Below the pieces are notes generated by a model. That model saw nothing but the letters and a program-made list of their open reading frames with translations, made no database searches and was not told where the DNA came from. Shown here piece by piece: positions 1-6,005 of a stretch of DNA of 9,693 nt; position 1 is the first letter of the stretch; each line of letters starts with the position of its first letter. The DNA comes from Ruminococcus sp. (lineage in GTDB: Bacteria > Bacillota > Clostridia > Oscillospirales > Acutalibacteraceae), in the NCBI GenBank assembly GCA_017380355.1, contig JAFOED010000098.1, positions 1 to 9,693 of the forward strand. The letters are read 5' to 3'. The translations under genes were made by a program, and so were the position numbers.

Positions 1-1
1 A

Positions 2-349
2 GAGAATATGCTCGAAGCAGCATCTAACGTTTCTACTGGTCAGGTTACTTATGCGGCTCGTGACTCTGAGTTCGGTATGAAGAAGATTAAAGAGGGCGAG
101 ATCATCGCTCTTGAAAACGGTAAGCTCACTGTTACTGATAAATCTATCGAAAAAGCTCTCTACAAGCTCGCTAAGAATATGATTGACAAAGACAAGTCTT
201 TCGTTACACTTATCAGCGGTTGTGATGTTTCTGACCGTGAAGCTCAGAAAGCTTACGATATGCTTAATGATAAATTCGGCGACGATGTCGATGTTACATT
301 CGTTAAGGGCGGTCAGCCTATCTACTATTATATCTTAAGTGTAGAATAA
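2..349 (+). CDS. fakA: FakA/YloV-type fatty acid kinase subunit, C-terminal end (5' truncated)
   Basis: The open frame runs in from the left edge, so the Met at base 8 is internal. About 115 residues are visible, ending at a TAA. In the known family FakA (YloV) is the ATP-binding kinase that phosphorylates fatty acids held by a FakB (DegV-type) carrier for phospholipid synthesis, and full-length proteins are about 550 residues. Only the C-terminal domain is here; the DhaL kinase domain lies outside. Visible family features are a segment around the SNVSTGQVTYAARDS stretch, a short GEIIAL strand region, and the conserved ending GGQPIYYYILSVE. The recG gene directly downstream fits the yloU-yloV-recG order common in Firmicutes. 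Codon choice (many CTC, CGT, GGT, AAG) looks like that of a well-expressed gene. A different DegV/DAK-fold protein cannot be excluded from the tail alone, but the order makes FakA most likely. Confidence 0.75.
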   Translation, partial: ENMLEAASNVSTGQVTYAARDSEFGMKKIKEGEIIALENGKLTVTDKSIEKALYKLAKNMIDKDKSFVTLISGCDVSDREAQKAYDMLNDKFGDDVDVTFVKGGQPIYYYILSVE

Positions 350-356
350 AATTTTT

Positions 357-391
357 GGCGGCGATTTTTATCGCCGCCGTTTGTTTGTTTT
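357..391 (+). terminator. Rho-independent terminator after fakA
   Basis: GC-rich hairpin with a 9-bp stem (357-365 pairing with 370-378) and a TTTT loop, eight bases after the fakA stop. The following tract GTTTGTTTGTTTT is U-rich but broken by G residues, so termination may be partial. That matters because recG begins only about 30 bases later with no promoter visible in between. Confidence 0.85.
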
Positions 392-407
392 GAGTATCTT
401 ATTTTTT

Positions 408-414
408 AAGGAGG
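408..414 (+). promoter_or_regulatory. recG ribosome binding site; decides the start
   Basis: Perfect AAGGAGG. It lies one base before an ATG at 416 and seven bases before a second in-frame ATG at 422. The usual 6-9 base spacing favours 422 as the real start. Confidence 0.8.
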
Positions 415-421
415 GATGAAA

Positions 422-2461
422 ATGTCGCTTTACGACGTGCCTATTACTGCGCTTAAAGGTTTTGGAAAAACCAGAGCCGCGCTTTTTTCAAAGCTTAAAG
501 TGAATTCTGTCGGTGAACTTCTGCGTTTTTATCCCCGAACTTACTCCCAGTGGGGTGATTTGACCCCGATAAATGAACTCAAAAACGGCGAAAAACAAAT
601 GATAAAAGCTACAGTTGTTTCAGCGGTTTCGACATCTAGAATCAAAGGCGGTCGTCTTTTATCGAAAGTTCAGGTCGCAGATGATACAGGTGTTGCTCAG
701 CTTGTTTTCTTTAATAATAAGTACATTTCATCGATGTTGAAATATTCTGAAGAATACTGTTTTTATGGTAAGGTTAATCGTGATTTGTACGGCTTTTCCA
801 TAACAGCTCCTGAGTTTACTAAGGTGACACAGCTAAGCTCAATTACTCCTGTGTATAACTTGACTTCAGGACTCACTAACCGCGTTGTTATCACTGCTGT
901 GAAAGAGGCTCTTTCTATGCTTCCTGAGGTAATCAACGACCCTTTACCTGACGAAATCCTAAAAAAATATAATCTTTGTACTCTGTCGTTTGCGCTGAAA
1001 AATATTCATTTTCCAGAAGACTCTGAGTCGCTCGAAAAAGCTCGCAAACGTTTGGTTTTCGAGGAGTTTTTAGTGCTTTGTCTGGGCCTTTCGCTGTTTA
1101 AAAGCCGAAAACTTACTGATACAGCGTGCAAAATGCCTGTTGATTTTACTTCTGAGTTTATTTCTTCCTTACCATATACGCTGACTAATGCTCAGAAAAA
1201 CGCAATCATCGATTGCGTAAATGATATGAAAAATAAAAAATCACCCATGAACAGGCTCGTTCAGGGTGACGTTGGCTGTGGTAAAACTGTGGTTGCAGCT
1301 GCTGTGTGTTATAACACCGTAAAAAACGGATATCAGGCAGCTTTTATGGCACCTACCGAAATTCTCGCACAACAACATTACGAAAATTTAAAGAAAATGT
1401 TTGCGCCGTTTGGAATCTCAGTTGGTATTCTGACGGGCTCTATGACAAAATCCGCTAAAGATAAAGTTAGAGCTCGCCTTGAAAGCGGTGAAACTGATAT
1501 TATAATTGGTACCCACGCGCTGATCACTGACTCTACTAAGTTTAAAAATCTTGGTTGTGCTATAACCGACGAACAGCATCGTTTTGGTGTAGAACAGCGT
1601 TCAAAACTCGCAAAAAAAGGTGAGAAACCTCATATCCTCGTTTTGTCTGCAACTCCGATTCCACGTACGCTTGCACTTATTATTTACGGTGACTTAGACG
1701 TAACGTGTATCGATGAGCTTCCACCTGGAAGACAGAAGGTTCAGACGCTTCTTATAGATTCAAAAAAGCGTGCCCGTGCTCTTAATTTTATAAAAGAAGA
1801 GCTTAACAACGGAAGGCAGTGTTATATTGTGTGTCCGCTTGTTGAAGACGGTGAGCTGGATTTACAGTCTGCTGAGAGTTATGCTGCTGAACTTATGCTT
1901 ACTGAGTTTGCTGATTATCCTGTCGGAATTCTTCACGGTAAGATGAAACCAAAGGACAAAGACGCGGTTATGGCTGATTTTGTCAGCAACAACATTTCTT
2001 TGCTCGTTTCTACTACGGTTGTTGAAGTCGGCGTTGATGTTAAGAATGCTACGATTATTATGATTGAAAACGCGGAGCGTTTCGGTTTGTCGCAGTTACA
2101 TCAGCTTCGAGGTCGAGTTGGCAGAGGAGAGCATAAGTCGTACTGCATCCTTGTTTCGGATAACAGTGGGGAAGATACTAAGAAGAGACTCGATACCATG
2201 TGTCGAACTAACAATGGTTTTGAGATTGCTGACGAAGACTTGAAGCTCAGAGGTCCGGGTGACTTTTTCGGTAGCCGTCAGCACGGCTTGCCACAGCTCA
2301 ATATCGCGGATTTTTCCGATATGGAGAGCCTTTATAAGACGCGTGAAGCTGCCGCATATATTCTTGAGTGTTCACCAGATTTGTCTCATAGCAGCTTTAA
2401 GGGACTTAAAGCGATGATAAAACTGTTGTTTTCATCGAATGACTCTTCTGCTATGAATTAA
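422..2461 (+). CDS. recG: ATP-dependent DNA helicase RecG
   Basis: RecG is a cytoplasmic superfamily 2 DNA translocase that remodels stalled forks and branched recombination intermediates. The 679-residue product has the usual family length. In order: an N-terminal segment with a helix-hairpin-like start (ITALKGFGKTRA), the OB-fold wedge domain (roughly residues 50-150), then the helicase core with Walker A GDVGCGKT (282-289), motif Ia MAPTEILAQQHY, the RecG-type DEQHRFG box (from 383) and SATPIPRTLAL (from 409). The second RecA lobe carries TTVVEVGVDV and LHQLRGRVGRGEH, and the TRG-type end has LRGPGDFFGSRQHG. All ATPase motifs are intact. The start at 422 is preferred over the in-frame ATG at 416 because of ribosome binding site spacing. 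No promoter fits between the upstream terminator and the gene, so expression probably depends on read-through from fakA. The stop overlaps that of the convergent gene. Confidence 0.97.
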   Translation: MSLYDVPITALKGFGKTRAALFSKLKVNSVGELLRFYPRTYSQWGDLTPINELKNGEKQMIKATVVSAVSTSRIKGGRLLSKVQVADDTGVAQLVFFNNKYISSMLKYSEEYCFYGKVNRDLYGFSITAPEFTKVTQLSSITPVYNLTSGLTNRVVITAVKEALSMLPEVINDPLPDEILKKYNLCTLSFALKNIHFPEDSESLEKARKRLVFEEFLVLCLGLSLFKSRKLTDTACKMPVDFTSEFISSLPYTLTNAQKNAIIDCVNDMKNKKSPMNRLVQGDVGCGKTVVAAAVCYNTVKNGYQAAFMAPTEILAQQHYENLKKMFAPFGISVGILTGSMTKSAKDKVRARLESGETDIIIGTHALITDSTKFKNLGCAITDEQHRFGVEQRSKLAKKGEKPHILVLSATPIPRTLALIIYGDLDVTCIDELPPGRQKVQTLLIDSKKRARALNFIKEELNNGRQCYIVCPLVEDGELDLQSAESYAAELMLTEFADYPVGILHGKMKPKDKDAVMADFVSNNISLLVSTTVVEVGVDVKNATIIMIENAERFGLSQLHQLRGRVGRGEHKSYCILVSDNSGEDTKKRLDTMCRTNNGFEIADEDLKLRGPGDFFGSRQHGLPQLNIADFSDMESLYKTREAAAYILECSPDLSHSSFKGLKAMIKLLFSSNDSSAMN

Positions 2462-3120
2462 TCGATTTTTATTACATCCTGCCACACACAGGTCATCTGA
2501 TTAGATACTACTCTGTCTGTGTGAAGACTTCCGAAATACCATGTTTTGTATCTTAAGTTGTGAAGCATAGTATCAAAAAATAAATTAAGGTCATTTATAC
2601 TTGAGTCCCTGCGGATCAGCCTTTTTACTGACGCAGGGGCTTCGTGCGTAATAATGTAGTCTACACGTCTTTTTACACTTTGCAGATTATCTACAGCGTG
2701 CTGAAGCTCTTCGTCTGTTGGCATACTTTTTTGATTCAGCACATCGCCGTCAGGAATTTCGAATGTATCTTCAACTTCTCCACCACCAAGACAGAAGAAA
2801 GTCTTGTCTTCAATAGTATAAATCTCGCCTCGATTAAGACAATAAATGTTACTCTCGATTTTTTTCGCTTTAGCCCCGAAAATCTCGCATTCTTCAAAGT
2901 TGCTTAAAAGCTCAAAATTCTCGTGTACACCCTCGACAAAAAGTATTGTGAACTTCTTTTTTGAGAGCTTTTTGAGATTTTTTAGTTCGTTTTTGGAATT
3001 ATCCCAGATGAAACCGAAATCTCCTGTAATAATAAGCACGTCGTTTTTCTTTAGTCGACCGATATTTCTGCTTTCAAGGTCAGTAATATCGCCGTGAATG
3101 TCACCGGTAATATATACCAC
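2458..3120 (-). CDS. Calcineurin-like metallophosphoesterase family protein with a degenerate metal site
   Basis: A 220-residue protein of the short bacterial metallophosphoesterase type, probably cytosolic since no signal peptide is seen. Family landmarks appear in order: GDIHGD (6-11, giving D7 and H9), TGDFGFIWD (D34), FVEGVHENFELL (61-72), CLGGGEVED (110-118), IITHEAP (H159) and WYFGSLHTDR (H200). In the family the third motif is GNHE/D and the last is GHxH. Here Asn is replaced by Val65 and the first His by Ser198, so two metal ligands are missing while D7, H9, D34, H159 and H200 remain. The frame is intact, and each change differs from the expected codon at two bases (GTA for AAY, AGT for CAY), so a simple read error is unlikely. 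The start is GTG at 3120-3118 with a well-placed ribosome binding site. The substrate is unknown; reduced activity or a binding role is possible. It is convergent with recG and divergent from the S11 pair. Confidence 0.85.
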   Translation of the reverse strand: MVYITGDIHGDITDLESRNIGRLKKNDVLIITGDFGFIWDNSKNELKNLKKLSKKKFTILFVEGVHENFELLSNFEECEIFGAKAKKIESNIYCLNRGEIYTIEDKTFFCLGGGEVEDTFEIPDGDVLNQKSMPTDEELQHAVDNLQSVKRRVDYIITHEAPASVKRLIRRDSSINDLNLFFDTMLHNLRYKTWYFGSLHTDRVVSNQMTCVWQDVIKID

Positions 3121-3127
3121 TACAATT

Positions 3128-3132
3128 CCTCC
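3128..3132 (-). promoter_or_regulatory. Ribosome binding site supporting the GTG start of the metallophosphoesterase
   Basis: The minus strand reads GGAGG here, seven bases before GTG at 3120-3118, directly followed by the conserved VYITGDIHGD start of the family. No ATG is better placed. I see no convincing promoter for this gene in the 93-base divergent gap. Confidence 0.75.
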
Positions 3133-3151
3133 AGAATTTCAAAAAAATGAT

Positions 3152-3190
3152 TGATATAATTTACGTTTTATTGTAAGATAATGATATATT
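3152..3190 (+). promoter_or_regulatory. Candidate promoter(s) of the S11 carboxypeptidase pair
   Basis: Two extended -10 elements lie 30 bases apart: TGATATAAT at 3152-3160 (consensus TATAAT preceded by TGn) and TGATATATT at 3182-3190. Neither has a good -35; the second has TTTACG at 3160-3165 with a long 19-base spacer. The first would leave a leader of about 45 bases, the second about 17. Either could serve the gene starting at 3214, whose ribosome binding site TAAGGA is at 3201-3206. The region is AT-rich, so chance matches are possible. Confidence 0.5.
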
Positions 3191-3213
3191 AACATAAAAG
3201 TAAGGAAAATACT

Positions 3214-4512
3214 ATGAAGAAAAAACTAATTTTTTGTATTTCTATAGTTCTTTGCATTTTAATGTGTATAAGTTCGATTCCTTTTTCTGCATATATTGTC
3301 GAGTGTCCTGTTGATGTTACCTCCAGAGCGGCATTTGTCGCAAACCTCGAGACGGAAACTGTTGTTTATGAGAAAAACTCCGACGGTATACGCTATTTAT
3401 CGTACCTTACACACATTATGACATATATTGTTGCACGAAGCAGTGTTGCGAGTTTAGATGAAAAAGTTGAAATTAAGCCTGAGGTGCTTGATTCAATCGT
3501 AGAGCCGGATAATTCTCTCGATAAATTCTCGGGTAAAACTCTGACTGCGAACGATTTGTTTCACTATATGTTGCTTAAAGATAGTAAAGATGCAGCTTTT
3601 GTTATAGCTGATTATGTATCGAATGGCAAGGTCGAGGCGTTTGTTGAACTTATGAACAAGAGGGCGCGTTCTTTGGAATGTGAAAAAACAGTTTTTGTTT
3701 CTCCTTCCATTATAAAAGAACCTACGCAGTATTCTACTTGTGAGGATATGTATAAAATCGTAAAGTGCGCTCTTGATACACCTGATTATAAAGAAATCGC
3801 GAGTTCTACATCATATCTGCCTAGCTTGTACGATGGAAGTAATAAAAAGAGTAAGAAAAATTTAATTACTACAACAAACTCTTTACTTAAATCTAATAGT
3901 CCGTACTATTTCAAACACGTTAAGAATGGTGTTTATGGTGCAGATAGCGTAGCTCGTGGCAATGTCGTTGCTATGTCTGAATACAGCGACGTAAGATATG
4001 TTTGCATTATAATGGGTGCTCAGGTTTTGAGTGAGCATAATGCTTTTACTGAAACGAAACAGCTTTTAACCTGGGCTTATGTTACTCTTGGCAATAAACA
4101 GATTGTGTCACAGTCTAAGGTGCTTCAGACTATTGATGTTTCTACCGAATGGGGCAAGTCGTCGGTGAACCTCACAACTGATGAGGATATTGTACGCACA
4201 GTTCCGGGTAACTATAATCCTGATTTATTAACCTATAAAGTTGATAGCGATATTTCTGTTAGCTTACCTGTCTTTAAAGGGCAGAATATCGGTACAGCAG
4301 AACTTTATTATGACGATATGTATTTTGATGAAATAAACCTTATTGCCAGCACTTCTCAGGGAGTTAGTATGCTTGGTGATATGCGTAGCTTTTTTGCTTC
4401 TATGGCTGACGCTACTCTCGTTCCTGAAAATGTTGATGAAACAACAGAAGAAACGGTAGCCCAAACAGAAGAGCCAACTACAAAACCAACAAAGACACAA
4501 ACGGAGCAGTAA
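3214..4512 (+). CDS. S11-family (DD-carboxypeptidase-like) secreted protein, predicted catalytically dead
   Basis: A 432-residue protein whose framework matches low-molecular-mass penicillin-binding proteins (PBP5/DacA type), which trim the terminal D-Ala of peptidoglycan stem peptides outside the cell. A Lys-rich start and hydrophobic core at 1-27 give a signal peptide. The S11 fold spans roughly 35-295 and a PBP5_C-like beta domain roughly 296-385. Aligned with its downstream neighbour, RYPASLTKIMT corresponds here to RYLSYLTHIMT, so the catalytic Ser is Tyr64 and the Lys is His67. The SxN region reads LKDSKDAA, without the motif. The KTG position is KNG (237-239). The C-terminus has no membrane anchor and ends in a Thr/Glu/Lys/Pro-rich tail (402-432). 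The frame is clean, so this looks like a maintained pseudo-enzyme and not a decaying gene. It probably forms an operon with the next gene, two bases downstream. Its role is unknown; binding peptidoglycan or modulating the neighbour is inference. Confidence 0.88.
   Translation: MKKKLIFCISIVLCILMCISSIPFSAYIVECPVDVTSRAAFVANLETETVVYEKNSDGIRYLSYLTHIMTYIVARSSVASLDEKVEIKPEVLDSIVEPDNSLDKFSGKTLTANDLFHYMLLKDSKDAAFVIADYVSNGKVEAFVELMNKRARSLECEKTVFVSPSIIKEPTQYSTCEDMYKIVKCALDTPDYKEIASSTSYLPSLYDGSNKKSKKNLITTTNSLLKSNSPYYFKHVKNGVYGADSVARGNVVAMSEYSDVRYVCIIMGAQVLSEHNAFTETKQLLTWAYVTLGNKQIVSQSKVLQTIDVSTEWGKSSVNLTTDEDIVRTVPGNYNPDLLTYKVDSDISVSLPVFKGQNIGTAELYYDDMYFDEINLIASTSQGVSMLGDMRSFFASMADATLVPENVDETTEETVAQTEEPTTKPTKTQTEQ
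4503..4506 (+). promoter_or_regulatory. Ribosome binding site inside the upstream gene's last codons (translational coupling)
   Basis: GGAG lies in the final Thr-Glu-Gln codons of the first S11 gene, eight bases before the ATG at 4515. With only two bases between the stop and the next start, the two proteins are probably made by coupled translation. Confidence 0.6.
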
Positions 4513-4514
4513 TT

Positions 4515-5837
4515 ATGAAGAGATTTATCAGTATTTTTATAGTGACACTTTTGCTCGTGTCTATGTTTTCTTCAATTATGACATCGGCTATAAGCTTTAA
4601 CTGTGATGTGGAGACTTATTCTGAATCTATGCTTATGGTTAACCTTGATTCTGATATGGTCGTATTTGAGAAAGATGCTGACAGCAAGCGTTATCCGGCA
4701 TCGCTTACAAAGATTATGACATATATTATCGCGTGCGAGTATTTCGAAGATTACGATAACACTCGTATTGAGATAAAAGAGTCGATTATCACATCTCTTG
4801 AGCATAATGGAATAGCGACTTCTGGTCTTGAGTGGCACGTAGGGGAGAGCCTTACTGTTACCGATCTTTTGTATGCGCTTATGGTGCCTATCGGACACGA
4901 TTCAGCAACAGTGCTTGCAGATTATATCACTGAACAGACAGGTGAGAGCTTTGTTGATATGATGAACGAAAAAGCAACAAAACTTGGATGTAAAGGCACT
5001 CATTTTACGAATCCGACAGGTGTGTTTAACCCTGATCATTATACAACCGCTCGTGATATGTACATCATCACAAAGTATGCGATGGGTCTTCCGATGTTTT
5101 CAAAAATCTGTGGCACTTCCACATATTATCTCGAGGGCGACGAGTATCCTATTACAACTACTAACTATATGATCGACGCTGGTCGAGGTGGAGAGTATTT
5201 TTATACTTATGCGACAGGTGTAAAAAACGGTACAACTGATCAGGGTGGCAGATGTTTAGTCAGTACTGCTATGTACGATGGTTACGCTTATCTGCTTGTT
5301 TGTATGCAGGCACCGTATAATTACGAGAATGACGTTACTGAGCAATACTGTATGATTGAATCTGCTAATATGTATCGTTGGGCGTTTCTGAATCTCCAAT
5401 TTGTTAAGTTGGTTACAAAAGATACTCCGATATGTGAACAGAAGGTTGAACATGCGTGGGATACTGATACAATTCTTTTAGTTCCGGAAACAGATTTGAA
5501 TGTCATTCTCCCTAATGATTATAAAGATTCTGACGTTATTATAGCATCAGACACGGATGAACCTGTCAGCGCTCCTATCAACAAAGGAGAGATAGTGACA
5601 ACAGCTACTGTGTACTACAAGGGGGAAGCATTCACTCAGATCAACCTTGTTTCACAAGAGGATGTAAGAGTCAGCTTTATTCTTTATATCACTGAGCTTG
5701 TTAAGAGTGTTCTGACTTCAGTTTGGTTCCTCTTAGCCGTGTTTGTGGTTATTGTTCTCTTCGTAGTTTATGTCAGCATTTCTTCTTCATATAGCAAAAA
5801 GAAAAAAGCATCACAGGGAAACAGAAAATATAAATAG
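4515..5837 (+). CDS. Membrane-anchored S11-family D-alanyl-D-alanine carboxypeptidase (non-canonical SxN and KTG motifs)
   Basis: A 440-residue PBP5/DacA-type protein expected to act on peptidoglycan stem peptides at the outer face of the membrane. It has a signal peptide (about 1-25) and the S11 domain with nucleophile motif SLTK (63-66). A family-typical HFTNPTG segment (163-169) follows, then a PBP5_C-like beta domain (about 300-385). A C-terminal transmembrane helix (about 401-423) is followed by a Lys-rich cytoplasmic end, a usual anchoring arrangement. Two of the three active-site motifs are altered. The SxN region, normally SGND or SAND, reads PIGHD (125-129), so the Ser and Asn are Ile126 and His128; KTG reads KNG (237-239). 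Each of these three changes can arise by one base (ATC from AGC, CAC from AAC, AAC from ACC). KNG is shared with the upstream paralogue, so it probably predates the duplication. The enzyme may be active with changed specificity, weak, or a penicillin-binding non-hydrolase. It is coupled to the preceding gene and closed by a strong terminator. Confidence 0.9.
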   Translation: MKRFISIFIVTLLLVSMFSSIMTSAISFNCDVETYSESMLMVNLDSDMVVFEKDADSKRYPASLTKIMTYIIACEYFEDYDNTRIEIKESIITSLEHNGIATSGLEWHVGESLTVTDLLYALMVPIGHDSATVLADYITEQTGESFVDMMNEKATKLGCKGTHFTNPTGVFNPDHYTTARDMYIITKYAMGLPMFSKICGTSTYYLEGDEYPITTTNYMIDAGRGGEYFYTYATGVKNGTTDQGGRCLVSTAMYDGYAYLLVCMQAPYNYENDVTEQYCMIESANMYRWAFLNLQFVKLVTKDTPICEQKVEHAWDTDTILLVPETDLNVILPNDYKDSDVIIASDTDEPVSAPINKGEIVTTATVYYKGEAFTQINLVSQEDVRVSFILYITELVKSVLTSVWFLLAVFVVIVLFVVYVSISSSYSKKKKASQGNRKYK

Positions 5838-5839
5838 CA

Positions 5840-5869
5840 AAAAAGGCGTCAGATGACGCCTTTTTCTGT
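5840..5869 (+). terminator. Rho-independent terminator of the S11 operon
   Basis: Hairpin of AAAAAGGCGTC (5840-5850) and GACGCCTTTTT (5855-5865) with loop AGAT, directly after the stop codon. A-tract and T-tract flank the GC core, so it could also work on minus-strand transcripts. Confidence 0.92.
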
Positions 5870-5921
5870 TTTGTGATGCTTTTCGTCATATTCTTAAAAT
5901 CAATGTTTACAATAAATTAAC

Positions 5922-5950
5922 TTGACTAGTATATGCGGGTGATATAAAAT
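5922..5950 (+). promoter_or_regulatory. Promoter of the membrane protein gene
   Basis: TTGACT (5922-5927), a 17-base spacer, and TAAAAT (5945-5950), each matching five of six consensus bases. An overlapping register gives an extended -10, TGATATAAA (5940-5948), with a 15-base spacer. The leader of about 48 bases ends in AAAGGAG (5992-5998), seven bases before the ATG at 6006. The rest of the gap from 5870 holds nothing else I can support. Confidence 0.65.
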
Positions 5951-6005
5951 GTATCTGTATAAAAATATTATTATGGACTAATGTGACTATTAAAGGAGAA
6001 ACATT

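Noticed and set aside
2485..2523. Inverted repeat CACACAG/CTGTGTG near the end of the metallophosphoesterase gene
   Set aside because: Seven pairs with a 25-base loop inside coding sequence and no T-tract on either side; unlikely to be a terminator.
2644..3097. Two plus-strand open frames opposite the metallophosphoesterase
   Set aside because: They lie antisense to a gene with clear family motifs, have no ribosome binding site, and their proteins are compositionally typical of a shadow frame.
3151..3179. TTGATA and TAAGAT spaced by 17 bases as a promoter for the S11 pair
   Set aside because: The -10 is weaker than the overlapping consensus TGATATAAT, which uses the same bases as an extended -10.
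4264..5506. Several minus-strand and alternative-frame open frames of 60-110 codons within the S11 genes
   Set aside because: They fall wholly inside well-supported genes, show no recognisable motif and lack start signals.
5949..5981. Ten-codon upstream reading frame before the membrane protein gene
   Set aside because: Its ATG overlaps the predicted -10 box, so it would not be in the transcript, and it has no ribosome binding site.
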